From Actinomadura litoris (GTDB taxonomy: Bacteria; Actinomycetota; Actinomycetes; Streptosporangiales; Streptosporangiaceae): DNA of 64,000 nucleotides. Positions 47,451-56,756 of the stretch are shown here, piece by piece (position 1 is the stretch's first letter; each line of letters begins with the position of its first letter). Both the position numbers and the translations under genes were made by a program. The notes below the pieces were generated by a model. The model was not told the DNA's origin. It saw nothing but the letters and a program-made list of their open reading frames with translations, and did not search any database. The stretch spans positions 124,001-188,000 of the forward strand of contig NZ_WOFH01000012.1 in NCBI RefSeq assembly GCF_009733595.1, read 5' to 3'.

Positions 47451-48184
47451 TGGGCGCGTTCCCGTTCGTCGTGTCGATCCACGACGTCGCGCCGTCCACC
47501 GCCGAGCCCACCGCCCGGTGGCTCGCCGACCTGGACGAGCGCGGCGTCCCGTGCACGCTCCTGGTGATCCCCGGGCCGTTCGGCGGCGGCGCGGCGCTGC
47601 CGCACGACGGCCCGCTCGTCGCGTTCCTGCACGCCGCCGCGCTGCGCGGGCACGAGCTCGCCCTGCACGGCTACGCGCACGAGGGCGTCCCCGGCGGGCC
47701 GCTCTGGCGGCGCGGCGTCAACCAGGCCCTCGCCCGGGGCGCCGGGGAGTTCTGGTCGCTGACCGCGCACCAGGCCGCCGGACGGCTCCGCGCCGGACGC
47801 GCCCTGCTCGCCGAGGCCGGGATCGAGGTCACCGGGTTCACACCGCCCGGCTGGCTCGCGTCCCCCGGCACCCGCCGCGCGCTGGCCGCGCTCGGGTTCA
47901 CCTACTGGACGAGCCAGCTCGGCGTCCACCACCTGCCCGGCGGACCGGTGCGGCGCATGCCCGCGCTGTCGCACCGCCCGGGTGGGAGGGGGGAGCGGAC
48001 GGGCGCCCGCGTCATGACCGGCGCGGCCCGCGCGTTCGCCCGGACGCGGACGCCGTTCCGCATCGCGCTCCACCCGGCCGACCTCACCCGGCCCGGCCTG
48101 CGCCGCGCCACGCTCGCCGCCGTCGACGCGGCGGTCGCGGCGGGCGGCCGCGCCGTCACCTACGAGACGCTGGTGGGCCGTTGA
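47450..48184 (+). CDS. DUF2334 polysaccharide deacetylase-like protein
   Basis: 244 residues of the NodB-like/DUF2334 family. Motif 1 is SIHDVAPSTA (catalytic and metal Asp), motif 2 HGYAHEG (HxxxH metal ligands), then FTPPGWLASPGTRRAL and a late HPADLTRPG histidine. Such enzymes remove acetyl groups from sugars. No signal peptide is visible, so it acts in the cytosol or at the membrane with its two flanking glycosyltransferases. Confidence 0.9.
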   Translation: MGAFPFVVSIHDVAPSTAEPTARWLADLDERGVPCTLLVIPGPFGGGAALPHDGPLVAFLHAAALRGHELALHGYAHEGVPGGPLWRRGVNQALARGAGEFWSLTAHQAAGRLRAGRALLAEAGIEVTGFTPPGWLASPGTRRALAALGFTYWTSQLGVHHLPGGPVRRMPALSHRPGGRGERTGARVMTGAARAFARTRTPFRIALHPADLTRPGLRRATLAAVDAAVAAGGRAVTYETLVGR

Positions 48185-49290
48185 GGATCGTCCAGCTCGC
48201 CAACCTCTACAGCCCCGTCTCCGGCGGCCTCCGCACGGCCGTCGACATGCTCGGCGCGGGCTACGCGGCGGCCGGGCACGAGCGCGCCCTCGTCGTCCCC
48301 GGCCCCGCCTACACGCGCCGCGAGACCGCGAACGGGCAGGTCGTCACCGTGCCGGGGCCGTCGGTCGCGCCCGGGTACCGGCTCGTGCTCGACCCGCGCC
48401 CGGTGCTGCGTGTCCTCGGCCGCCTGCGCCCGGACGTCATCGAGGTGTCCGACAAGGCGACGCTGACGGTCGCGGCCCGCTGGGCGCGGAAGCGCGGCGT
48501 CCGGACCGTCCTGTTCTCCCACGAGCGCCTCGACGCGATCCTCGCGCCGCGCGTCCCCGCCCGGTTCCCGCTGGCCGCCGCCACCGACCGCTGGAACCGG
48601 CGGCTCGCCGCCTCCTTCGACGCGATCGTGGTGACCTCGGCGTTCGCCGCCGCCGAGTTCGCCCGGGTCGGCGCCCCGGCGCTGCACCGCGTCCCGCTGG
48701 GCGTGGACCTGACGACGTTCCGGCCCGTCCCGCACGCCTTCACCGGACGCCCGGTGCGGCTGGTCCACCTGGGGCGGCTGTCGTCGGAGAAGCGCCCCGA
48801 CCTGGCGATCGGCGCCGCGGCCGAGCTGGTGCGGCGCGGCGTCCCCGTGCGCCTCGACGTCGTCGGCGATGGACCGTGCCGATCCCGGCTGCGCGCCTGG
48901 GCCCGCCGCGAGCGGCTCCCGGTCGCCTTCCACGGCCACGTCGACGGCCGCGCCGCCGTCGCCCGCCTCCTCGCGGCGGCCGACGTCGCGCTCGCCACCT
49001 GCCCGATCGAGTCGTTCGGCCTGGCCGTCCTGGAGGCGATGGCCTGCGGCACGCCGGTCGTCGCCGCCGACCGGGGCGCCGCGCACGAACTGCTCGCCCC
49101 GGGCGCCGGCGCCCGCGCCGCCCCGCACGCCTCGGCGATCGCCGACGGGGTCCAGTCGGTACTGCGCCTGGACCCCGCCCGCCGCCGCGCCGCCGCCCGC
49201 GCCCGTGCCGAGCGCTACCCGTGGGCGACCACGATCGCGGGCATGCTGGACGTCCTCGCCGCCGCCCGGGAGCCCGCGGCTACTCCTTGA
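48181..49290 (+). CDS. GT4 glycosyltransferase
   Basis: 369 residues, GT-B fold. N-terminal MRIVQLANLYSPVSGGLRTA, donor-binding half with LVHLGRLSSEKRPDLAIGAA, DVVGDGPCRSRLRAWARR and the EX7E box ESFGLAVLEAMACGTPVV. Start is TTG 48181, which overlaps the deacetylase stop as TTGA. Glycosyltransferase, deacetylase, glycosyltransferase in one coupled operon implies stepwise building of a deacetylated glycoconjugate such as a GlcNAc/mannose lipid. Its 3' end overlaps the convergent gene by 11 bp. Confidence 0.9.
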   Translation: MRIVQLANLYSPVSGGLRTAVDMLGAGYAAAGHERALVVPGPAYTRRETANGQVVTVPGPSVAPGYRLVLDPRPVLRVLGRLRPDVIEVSDKATLTVAARWARKRGVRTVLFSHERLDAILAPRVPARFPLAAATDRWNRRLAASFDAIVVTSAFAAAEFARVGAPALHRVPLGVDLTTFRPVPHAFTGRPVRLVHLGRLSSEKRPDLAIGAAAELVRRGVPVRLDVVGDGPCRSRLRAWARRERLPVAFHGHVDGRAAVARLLAAADVALATCPIESFGLAVLEAMACGTPVVAADRGAAHELLAPGAGARAAPHASAIADGVQSVLRLDPARRRAAARARAERYPWATTIAGMLDVLAAAREPAATP

Positions 49291-49924
49291 ACGAGCAGTC
49301 CTGCGGCAGGTCCGGCGGCTGGAAGTCGCCCTTGGGCAGCTCCAGCGGCGCGTCCTTCACCGTGTAGCCCTTCAGCCATTTCCCGAAAGGCCCGGAGCTG
49401 TTCGCGCTGTGCGGCGCGGGACCGCTGCCCATTTGCAGGCACTGCGGCAGGGTGACGCCCCACGAGAACCCCATCCGGTCGTACTTGTGGCCGAGCGGCG
49501 ACTGGTAGAAGGTGAAGTTCGCGCGCCTCTCGTTCGCGGGAACATTGTCCTGCCGGATCCCCGAGACGATCGCGATGGGCCCCGTCGCCATCAGATAGTC
49601 GACCTTGATGGTTCCGTAGTGGTGCTTGTCCGGCCCGCCGGGGACGTCCGGGGAGTAATGGTCGTACTTCACGGTTCCGCGCGCGGCCCCGAGCACCATC
49701 TTCCCGCCGACCATCTTCCACGGCCCGCCGTGCGCGTCCACCGTGAACCGCCGGTACGGGTACTCCGGGTCGGCGGGGAACTTCAGCCACGCGTCGCCGG
49801 TGACATGCGATTCCCTGACCGGCTCCCGGCCCTTGTCCTGAGCCATCGCGCTTCCGGTGCCGGCCAGCCCGGCGGCGGCGAGCGCCGCCGCCCCGGCCAC
49901 GAGAACGCGTCGTCCGTGCGCCAT
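49280..49924 (-). CDS. Secreted protein of unknown function
   Basis: 214 residues. Clear export signal: basic MAHGRRVL, hydrophobic VAGAAALAAAGLAGTGSAMA with a likely cut after AMA. The mature part (WLKFPADPEYPYRRFTVDAH, FTFYQSPLGHKYDRMGFSWG) has two cysteines that could form a disulfide (LPQCLQM, PQDCSFK). No family recognised. ATG 49924 has AAGGAGA seven bases upstream; the longer frame is not used. Confidence 0.82.
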   Translation of the reverse strand: MAHGRRVLVAGAAALAAAGLAGTGSAMAQDKGREPVRESHVTGDAWLKFPADPEYPYRRFTVDAHGGPWKMVGGKMVLGAARGTVKYDHYSPDVPGGPDKHHYGTIKVDYLMATGPIAIVSGIRQDNVPANERRANFTFYQSPLGHKYDRMGFSWGVTLPQCLQMGSGPAPHSANSSGPFGKWLKGYTVKDAPLELPKGDFQPPDLPQDCSFKE

Positions 49925-50052
49925 TCTGGGTCTCCTTGAGAACTGGGGAAGCGGGCGGTTTCCACCCGCCCCCACAACCTCGCAGCGAGCACCCCTCGCG
50001 TTCTTCCCCCGCGTGACCGAACCCGGTGCCCCGCGCGGGGGAGAGCCGGTTC

Positions 50053-50445
50053 TCAGCCGTCCCCAGACCGGGTGACCTTTCCCCGGACATAGACCCATTC
50101 GCCGTCATGCCGCGCGAACCGGCTGACCTCGTGCAGTTCCCCGGTCTCGAACCCGGCCGCGTAATGGGCGCGGAACTCGACCGTCCCCCGCTCGTCTTCG
50201 GGCCCGCCGTCCTCGGTCCGGACGATCTCCAGCCGCACCCACCGCGTCCCGGCCGCGAACTCGACCCGCTCCGGCCGCGTGGCCGGATGCCAGCTCCGCA
50301 GCAGGTACGCCTCGTCCTGCCGGGCGAACGCGCTGAACCGCGACCGCATCAGCTCCTCGGCGGTCCCGGCCCGCGCCTCGCCCCGATGCAGCCGCCCGCA
50401 GCACTCCCGGTAACGGACGCCGCGTCCGCAGAAACAATGAGCCAC
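50053..50445 (-). CDS. YchJ/UPF0225 family protein with SEC-C zinc motif
   Basis: 130 residues. N-terminal CFCGRGVRYRECCGRLH is the SEC-C motif (CxC...CC-type zinc site). It is followed by ELMRSRFSAFARQDEAYLLRSWHP, the conserved core of the YchJ family, whose fold resembles NTF2. The function is unsettled; a link to nucleic-acid or ribosome-associated processes is assumed from SEC-C. Start is GTG 50445. Confidence 0.93.
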   Translation of the reverse strand: MAHCFCGRGVRYRECCGRLHRGEARAGTAEELMRSRFSAFARQDEAYLLRSWHPATRPERVEFAAGTRWVRLEIVRTEDGGPEDERGTVEFRAHYAAGFETGELHEVSRFARHDGEWVYVRGKVTRSGDG

Positions 50446-50469
50446 CCGACGATTCTGCCCCGCCGCCGG

Positions 50470-51843
50470 CTACCGGGGGACGTAGAGGCGGACGTCGTCG
50501 ACGTCGGCCGTCCCCTCGTAGTAGTTCAGGTGCGGGTCGCCGATGATGAAGGAGTCGGGGTAGGCCGACCCCTTGGGCCAGGAGTGCTCGGTCGTGTACG
50601 TCCCGGCCGGGCCCCGGTGCACGAGCCTGCGGTCGAACCGGCCGTCGTACTCGCCGGGCGTCTGGTTGTAGTGCCAGATCGGCCGCCCGTCCTCCACGAA
50701 GTCGTGGTGGACGCGCAGCGTCGCCTGCCCGATGTGCAGGAAGGGCCCGCTCATCTCAAGGGTGTAGCCGGTGCGGCCGCGTTCCACGGCGAACCGGTAG
50801 GCGGCCTTCGGCATCAGTTGCGGCTGGAGTTCCGCGCTGGTCAGATGGCCCTCGAACCGGTTCCCGGGCCCGTAGGGCTTGTCCATCGAGACGTTTCCGC
50901 AGCGGGTCTTGATGTAGTACTCGTTGCTGATGTTGTTGTTGGCCGTCTCGCGGAACAGGTCGCCGCGCGGGAAGAGGGCGTTGACGCCGTTGAAGGTGCC
51001 CTCGAACGTCCGGTAGATCCGCCGGGTCTTCGGATCGCACGTCCCGGCGTTCTTCCAGCGGGCGTCGTCGCTGTAGTAGCCGTCCATGATGACCTTGCGC
51101 CGGAAGTGGATGCCGGGATTGCCGTGCGGCGCGGGCGTCGCGTAGTCGAGGATCGTCAGGTAGTAGAACCCGTTCTCACGGGTGACGTCGGGATAGTCGC
51201 AGCGCTCCTTGCCGGGCAGCGCCCCCTGGAACGTCCAGGGATAGCGGGTCTTGCAGGGCTCCTTGGTGTAGCCGTTGTGCCTGCCGCCGTAGTCGAAGGT
51301 GCCGTGCCGCTTCCCGCCGAACCCGAGGCCGCGCAGCGTCATCTCCACGCGGTAGCGCGGCGGCAGCGGACGCGTCGGGCGGATCAGCACCCCCGCGTCC
51401 CAGCTCGGCTCGGAGATCCGGCCGACCCGCTGCCCGCCCGGGAGGCGCGCGGTCGACAGCCCCGGGCGCGAGTCGGGGCGGCCGTCGCGGTCCTTGTCGA
51501 CGGCGGCGATCTCGGCGGTGAGCCATCCGCCGCGTCCGAACGCGACCCGCTTGCGGAACACGTTCAGCGTCGCCAGCCGCCGCGCGAACAATGGCCCGCT
51601 GATCTTCCGCCACGCCTCGCCGTCGTCGTCGAAGGCGTCGACGTTCCACGGGCTGCGCCGCCCCTGCGGGTCCAGGCGCCAGGGGGCGCCGTCGATCCTC
51701 AGCGGGCGGTCGAAGTCCTCCTGGTCGACCAGCACCCAGCCGCCGGTCGAGGCCGTTCCCGCGGCGACGGGCCAGGCGGTCGAGGCGGCCGCCGCGACGG
51801 CGGTCCCCGCGATCGCCAGCGCGACCTTCCCGTGTCCCCTCAA
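50470..51843 (-). CDS. Large secreted protein, probable beta-sandwich, unknown function
   Basis: 457 residues starting at TTG 51843 (GGGAGGGG upstream). Signal peptide VALAIAGTAVAAAASTAWPV. The mature protein has many Trp/Tyr/Gly (GRGGWLTAEIAAVDKDRDGR, GFGGKRHGTFDYGGRHNGYT, YVVH-type strands) and six cysteines. It ends TADVDDVRLYVPR, a closing strand typical of concanavalin-like/LamG or GH16-type jelly rolls. I cannot place catalytic residues, so carbohydrate binding or hydrolysis is only a suggestion. Confidence 0.8.
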   Translation of the reverse strand: MRGHGKVALAIAGTAVAAAASTAWPVAAGTASTGGWVLVDQEDFDRPLRIDGAPWRLDPQGRRSPWNVDAFDDDGEAWRKISGPLFARRLATLNVFRKRVAFGRGGWLTAEIAAVDKDRDGRPDSRPGLSTARLPGGQRVGRISEPSWDAGVLIRPTRPLPPRYRVEMTLRGLGFGGKRHGTFDYGGRHNGYTKEPCKTRYPWTFQGALPGKERCDYPDVTRENGFYYLTILDYATPAPHGNPGIHFRRKVIMDGYYSDDARWKNAGTCDPKTRRIYRTFEGTFNGVNALFPRGDLFRETANNNISNEYYIKTRCGNVSMDKPYGPGNRFEGHLTSAELQPQLMPKAAYRFAVERGRTGYTLEMSGPFLHIGQATLRVHHDFVEDGRPIWHYNQTPGEYDGRFDRRLVHRGPAGTYTTEHSWPKGSAYPDSFIIGDPHLNYYEGTADVDDVRLYVPR

Positions 51844-52027
51844 GACGCCCCTCCCACCGCCGCGGATCCTGCGAGGGAAACCTACGGTTCACACGCCGCG
51901 GGCGCCCCGCCGCTGCGCCCGCCTTCAGGCGTTCTTGCCCTGTTCTTGGCCGATTCCGGGGGAGCGCAGGAACAGCCCGAGCGCCCACCGTCCGGACCAG
52001 CGGTAACCCGCCAAACCGCCTCGCGAC

Positions 52028-52894
52028 CTAGAACTGGAGCAGGGTTCCCAGGGGGAGGATCGGCAGATTCCCGTTGGGCGCCTCGATGACGTAGGAGAAC
52101 GGGAAACCGGGGTCGTAGCGCTGGCAGGAGGCCGGCTCCAGCATGCACGGCTGTCCCGTGAACCCGTGCAGGAGCCTCCCGGCGGAATCGAAGAACAACA
52201 GGTCCGTGGTGAACGTGTAGCCCGCGATGATGTGGAATCCATAATTCGGGACCGCGTATCGGTACAGCATTCCGTCCCGCCCGCCGAGGTCGCCCCTCGT
52301 CCAGCCGATCATTCCCAGGGACGTCTTCCGGGGCGTGTCCGCGAGCGCCATGCGGTAGGCGCGGCCCCCGACCCCGACCGCGACCGTGGCGGCCTCGGAG
52401 GGGTCGAGCCGTCCCGAGGGCGTCTCGTCCTTCGGCGCGATCCTCGCGCCGCCGCCCCGCACGGTCTCCGCCTGCGGGCTTCCCGCGCAGTCCTGCGCGA
52501 CCCGGTCCGCCCGCACGACCCGCACCGTGGACGCGCCGCGCCGCACGGTCACCCGCACCGCCCCCGCCGTCACGTAGGTGACGGACGGGCCGTCCGAGCA
52601 GACGGCGACGCTCGCCCGCCCCTTGACGAGGAACCTCTGCTCGCCGAGCTGCCCGTCCCGCGACAGCCCGATGACCATCGTGTCCTCGCTCTTCTCCTTG
52701 AGCCCCCCTTCGATGCCGAACCGGCCGATCGGCGTCGCGATGCTGCCGCCCACCTTCACGGCGAACAACCCGTCCTGGTCGATGCTGAACACCAGCGGCA
52801 GCATCGGCGGCTGATAGGTCGCCCCGCCGACGAAACCGCACCCGCCCAGCAACAGCAGCAGCGGAACCAGCCTGCTGAGAAGAATCATGTCCAC
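52028..52894 (-). CDS. Lipoprotein of unknown function
   Basis: 288 residues. The N-terminus MDMILLSRLVPLLLLLGGCG carries a lipobox (LGGC), so the mature protein should be lipid-anchored at the cysteine. The body has mixed strand character, with two further cysteine pairs (SVAVCSDG/AQDCAG and QPCMLEPASCQRY). No family recognised. It lies in a run of three exported proteins read leftward. Confidence 0.82.
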   Translation of the reverse strand: MDMILLSRLVPLLLLLGGCGFVGGATYQPPMLPLVFSIDQDGLFAVKVGGSIATPIGRFGIEGGLKEKSEDTMVIGLSRDGQLGEQRFLVKGRASVAVCSDGPSVTYVTAGAVRVTVRRGASTVRVVRADRVAQDCAGSPQAETVRGGGARIAPKDETPSGRLDPSEAATVAVGVGGRAYRMALADTPRKTSLGMIGWTRGDLGGRDGMLYRYAVPNYGFHIIAGYTFTTDLLFFDSAGRLLHGFTGQPCMLEPASCQRYDPGFPFSYVIEAPNGNLPILPLGTLLQF

Positions 52895-53048
52895 CCCGCG
52901 CGAGTCGGAGGCGGGGGACGTCAGAACTGCGACGCGCGCCGTCCGCGCACGAGTTCACCCGTGACCACCATGGGCCACCATCAGCGAACCCTCTGTACAA
53001 ACCGGCGTTCGCCCCTCTCGGCCGTCCAGCTCGGTAATCTGTTGCGAT

Positions 53049-53422
53049 ATGTCGGAAACCCGCCATGGCGCCCTGATGCCGCTGGTCCACCGCGAGCGCG
53101 TGGACCGGCACGATCATCCGCACCACCAGCTCGTCTACCCGAGCCACGGCATCCTCCAGGTCTCCACGGACGAGGGCCGCTGGGTCGTCCCGCCGCACCG
53201 CGCGGTCTGGCTCCCCGCCGGGGTCGCGCACGCCCACCAGGCGCACGGCACGACCGATGGCGGACGCAGGTCCGCCTGCACCACGCCCTGATCCTCCTCG
53301 CGACCGGCGCGTCGGTGACCACCGTCGCCGCCGCCTGCGGCTACGCCGGGCCGAGCGCGTTCATCGAGGCGTTCCGCAACGCCTTCGGCGCGACCCCGGG
53401 CCGCTTCGCCGCCCGCCCCTGA
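53049..53422 (+). pseudogene. AraC-family regulator with internal deletion
   Basis: The first 200 bases encode the N-terminal cupin of an AraC regulator (HDHPHHQLVYPSHGIL, PHRAVWLPAGVAHAHQAHGT). From 53258 a different frame encodes the end of an AraC helix-turn-helix domain (RWRTQVRLHHALILLATGAS, CGYAGPSAFIEAFRNAFGAT) to a stop at 53422. The middle, including the first helix-turn-helix, about 120 residues, is missing, and the frame changes at the junction near 53252-53257. In frame, the 80-residue product is non-functional as a regulator. Confidence 0.85.
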
Positions 53423-53517
53423 AACCGCCGCCCGCGGTGCGAGGTTGCTCACCGGCGGGCGCGGTTCGGCTTACCGGGTATCCCGCGGGCGGGCGAGGGC
53501 CTGATATCCCTCGAACC

Positions 53518-54852
53518 ATGACCGCCGCGGGGCCACGTGTCGACGCACCGCCCAGAGCACCGGGCGCCCACCCCCTGTTCGGACATCTCAAGCCGCTGCT
53601 CCTCGACCCGCTCGGCCTGCTGGCGGCGCTGCCGCACCTCGGCGACGTCGTCGAGCTGCGGTTCGGCCGGACGCCGACCTACGTGGTGTGCTCCCCGGAG
53701 GCGGCCCAGCAGGTCCTCCGCAACCCCGACCGGGCCTTCGACAAAGGCGGCACGTTCTACGAGAACGTGCGGTCCTTGGTCGGCGACGGCATGGCCACCT
53801 GCCCCCTGGCCGAGCACAAACGGCTGCGCCGCCTCGCCCAGCCCGCCTTCCGGACCGACCGGATGTCCGGCTACGCCCGCACCATCCACGCCCAGGTCGA
53901 GGCGGCCACCTCGACCTGGCGGCACGGGCAGGTCCTGGACGCGCTGCCGGAGATGCGCTCGCTCGCCACCCGGACCACCTTCGCGACCATGTTCCGCCGC
54001 CGCGAACTCGGCCCCGAGATCGACGGGCTGCGCCGGGCCGTCACCGACTTCGTCGAGCACCAGACCGTTTTGCGGATGGTCGCGCCCATCGTCAACCGCC
54101 TGCCCACCGCCCGCAACCACCGCTACCGCGCGAGCGAGGCGAGGCTGCTGCGCTTCCTGGACGGGGAGATCGCCGCCTACCGCGCCGACGGCACCGACCA
54201 CGGCGACCTGATGTCCATGTTCACCACGTCCCCGGACGGCGACCCGCTGACCGACGCCGAGGTGCGCGACACGGTCATGACCGTCCTCCTCGGCGGGATC
54301 ACCACGACGGCCGTGAGCCACGCGTGGGCCCTGCACCAACTCTCCCTGGACGCCGCGCTGGACGCCGAGGTCGCCGCCGAGGCCCGCGCCGCCGCCCCGC
54401 TCGACACCCCCGACGCGGTGGACCGGCTCCCCCTCACCCGGGGCGTCGTCGCCGAGGTGCTGCGGCACCGCACCGCGGGCTGGATCTTCCCGCGCGTGGC
54501 CGTCACCGACACCACCATCGGCTCCCGGCGCGTCCCCGCCGGTGCGCAGGTGCTGCTCAGCCCCTACGTCCTGCACCACCGGCCCGACCTGTTCGCCGCC
54601 CCGGACAACTTCGACCCGCGCAGATGGGACGGACGCGACCCGCACCGGACCAAGGGCTGGCTGCCCTTCGGCGCGGGGGAGTCCAAGTGCATCGGCTACG
54701 AACTCGCCTTCATGGACCTGACCCTGTCGCTCGCCGACATCGTCCGGTCCTGGCGCCCGCTGCCCTGTCCCACACCTGTCCGTCCGCGCCCGCGGCTCCA
54801 CCTGGAACCCCACGGCCTCACGCTGCGCCTGGCCGAACGCGACCCGCGCTGA
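53518..54852 (+). CDS. Cytochrome P450
   Basis: 444 residues, soluble bacterial type. Haem-binding loop LPFGAGESKCIGYE with C391, I-helix LLGGITTTAVSHAW in place of AGxxT, and K-helix EVLRHR. Its partner for electrons may be the 3Fe-4S-type ferredoxin gene at 58890, some 4 kb away and on the other strand. P450s of this group oxidise terpenoid or polyketide scaffolds, but I see no biosynthetic core gene near. ATG 53518 by homology; no strong ribosome site. Confidence 0.94.
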   Translation: MTAAGPRVDAPPRAPGAHPLFGHLKPLLLDPLGLLAALPHLGDVVELRFGRTPTYVVCSPEAAQQVLRNPDRAFDKGGTFYENVRSLVGDGMATCPLAEHKRLRRLAQPAFRTDRMSGYARTIHAQVEAATSTWRHGQVLDALPEMRSLATRTTFATMFRRRELGPEIDGLRRAVTDFVEHQTVLRMVAPIVNRLPTARNHRYRASEARLLRFLDGEIAAYRADGTDHGDLMSMFTTSPDGDPLTDAEVRDTVMTVLLGGITTTAVSHAWALHQLSLDAALDAEVAAEARAAAPLDTPDAVDRLPLTRGVVAEVLRHRTAGWIFPRVAVTDTTIGSRRVPAGAQVLLSPYVLHHRPDLFAAPDNFDPRRWDGRDPHRTKGWLPFGAGESKCIGYELAFMDLTLSLADIVRSWRPLPCPTPVRPRPRLHLEPHGLTLRLAERDPR

Positions 54853-55029
54853 CACCAGGACGGCCGGACCGCCCTCGTGTTTCCTGGCAGGGAGCCTTGT
54901 GTTCGCTGGGAGTGGGCTGTTGAAACGTGGGCTCAGGTGGGCGGGGGGCCTGAAGGGCGGGTCTGGATTCCCAGCGTTCTCACAGGTTCTCCCAGGGGGC
55001 GGCTAGGTGGGTCGGTCACGCTCGGGGGC
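54853..55029. promoter_or_regulatory. Intergenic with triple direct repeat, likely response-regulator site
   Basis: TTCCCAG (54968), TTCTCACAG (54977-54985) and TTCTCCCAG (54987-54995) are direct repeats spaced 9-10 bp, one per helical turn, 35-62 bp upstream of the ABC ATPase start. OmpR-family regulators bind such arrays; the regulator encoded at 56757 is in the operon just downstream. TAGGTG at 55004 may be the -10. Confidence 0.6.
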
Positions 55030-55944
55030 ATGACGAGGATCGCTGTACGCGGGCTGACCAAGCGTTACGGGCCCGACACCGTGGTGGACGATCTGTCGTT
55101 CACCGTCGAGCCCGGTCAGGTGACCGGTTTCCTCGGGCCGAACGGGTCCGGGAAGTCCACCACGATGAAGATGATCATGGGGTTGGCGGAGCCGACGCGG
55201 GGGACGGCGACGATCGGGGGGCGCCGCTACCGCGACCTTCGCATGCCGTTGGCGGAGGTCGGGGCGCTGCTGGACGCCGGGGCCGTCCACGGCAGCAGGA
55301 AGGCGCGCGACCACCTGCTGGCGCTCGCCGTCAGCAACGGGCTCCCGGCGCGCAGGGTGGACGAGGTCCTCGCCCGGACGGGCCTGGAGAGCGTGGCGGG
55401 CAAGCGGCCCGGGGGGTTCTCGCTCGGCATGCGGCAGCGGCTCGGCATCTCGGCGGCGCTGCTCGGCGACCCCGGGGTGCTGATCTTCGACGAGCCGGTC
55501 AACGGGCTCGACCCGGAGGGGATCCGCTGGATCCGCGACTTCATGCGCTCGCTGGCGGGCGAGGGGCGGGCGGTGCTGGTCTCCAGCCACCTCATGAGCG
55601 AGATGGCGCGGACCGCCGACCACCTGGTCGTCATCGGGCGCGGGCGGCTGATCGCCGACACCGGCATGGGCGAGTTCCTGCGCGCCAACGGCGAGGGGAC
55701 CGTCCTGGTCCGGACGCCGGAGCCGGGGGCGTTCGCGCTCCGGCTGACCGCGGCGGGCGCCACCGTCCGGGACGGGTCGGAGTCCTCGCTCGTCGTCTCC
55801 GGCATGTCGGGCGAGGAGATCGGCCGGCTGGCCGCCTACCACGGCGTGGTGCTCAGCGAACTCAGCCCGCAGCAGCCCTCGCTGGAGGACGCCTTCATGG
55901 AGCTGACCAAGGACGCCGTCGAGTACCAGGGGGCCGCCGCGTGA
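55030..55944 (+). CDS. ABC-2 type transporter ATPase
   Basis: 304 residues. Walker A LGPNGSGKST, Q-loop replaced by a VGALLDAG-type segment typical of BcrA/DrrA ATPases, signature FSLGMRQR, Walker B VLIFDEPVNGLD, switch VLVSSH. The C-terminal extension to 304 residues is that of antibiotic/lantibiotic-resistance ABC-2 exporters. ATG 55030 by homology. Its stop overlaps the permease start (GTGA). Confidence 0.94.
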   Translation: MTRIAVRGLTKRYGPDTVVDDLSFTVEPGQVTGFLGPNGSGKSTTMKMIMGLAEPTRGTATIGGRRYRDLRMPLAEVGALLDAGAVHGSRKARDHLLALAVSNGLPARRVDEVLARTGLESVAGKRPGGFSLGMRQRLGISAALLGDPGVLIFDEPVNGLDPEGIRWIRDFMRSLAGEGRAVLVSSHLMSEMARTADHLVVIGRGRLIADTGMGEFLRANGEGTVLVRTPEPGAFALRLTAAGATVRDGSESSLVVSGMSGEEIGRLAAYHGVVLSELSPQQPSLEDAFMELTKDAVEYQGAAA

Positions 55945-56726
55945 GCGCGGACGTGCCCTTCACCCGCACGCTCCAGGCGGAGTGGATCAAGCTGCGCAGC
56001 CTGCGCTCCACCTGGTACACGCTGTCCGCGCTGATGGCGGTCGGGATCGGCGTCACGAGCCTGGCGCTGAGCACGGTGGGGCAGGACTACGCGGAGGCGT
56101 CCGCCGCCGACCGCCAGGCGTGGGACCCGACCAGCCTCAGCCTGACGACCTACATCATCGGCCAGTTGATCATCGGGGTGCTGGGCATCCTGATCGTCAC
56201 CTCCGAGTACGCGACCGGGCTCATCGCGACCTCGCTCGGCGCCACGCCGCGCAGGCACCGGGTGCTGGCGGCCAAGGCGGTCATCGCCACCGGGCTGGCG
56301 CTGGTGGCGGGGCAGACGCTCATGGTCGCCGCCTTCCTCCTCGGGCAGGCGATGATGGCCGCGCAGGACGTCCCGCACGCGGCGCTCGGCGACGACGGGG
56401 TGTTCGCGGCGCTGGCGGGCGGTGGGCTCTACCTGTCGGCGATCGCGCTGCTCGCGGTCGGGCTCGGGGTCATCACGCGGGCCACGGCGGGGGCGCTGGC
56501 GACGCTGGTGGCGATCGTGTTCCTGGTCCCGGCCCTGTCCGGGACGTTCCCCTCGTGGATGCACGGCCTCGTCGACATCTGGCCGACCAAGGGCGCGGCC
56601 GCCGTCCTGACGACCGTCCCCGATCCGGAGTTCCCGCACCCGTGGCTGAACCTCGGCGGGCTGTGGCTGGCGGTCGCCGCCGTGCTGGCCACCGCGTTCG
56701 TGCTGCTGCGGCGCCGCGACGTATGA
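55941..56726 (+). CDS. ABC-2 type transporter permease
   Basis: 261 residues with six hydrophobic segments (for example YTLSALMAVGIGVTSLALST, IIGQLIIGVLGILIVTSEYA, VAAVLATAFVLL) and the EYATGLIATSLGATPRR loop of BcrB-like permeases. It forms the membrane channel with the preceding ATPase. GTG 55941 overlaps the upstream stop. Confidence 0.9.
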   Translation: MSADVPFTRTLQAEWIKLRSLRSTWYTLSALMAVGIGVTSLALSTVGQDYAEASAADRQAWDPTSLSLTTYIIGQLIIGVLGILIVTSEYATGLIATSLGATPRRHRVLAAKAVIATGLALVAGQTLMVAAFLLGQAMMAAQDVPHAALGDDGVFAALAGGGLYLSAIALLAVGLGVITRATAGALATLVAIVFLVPALSGTFPSWMHGLVDIWPTKGAAAVLTTVPDPEFPHPWLNLGGLWLAVAAVLATAFVLLRRRDV

Positions 56727-56756
56727 GCCTCCGTATCCTGGACGGCGTGGAACGCG

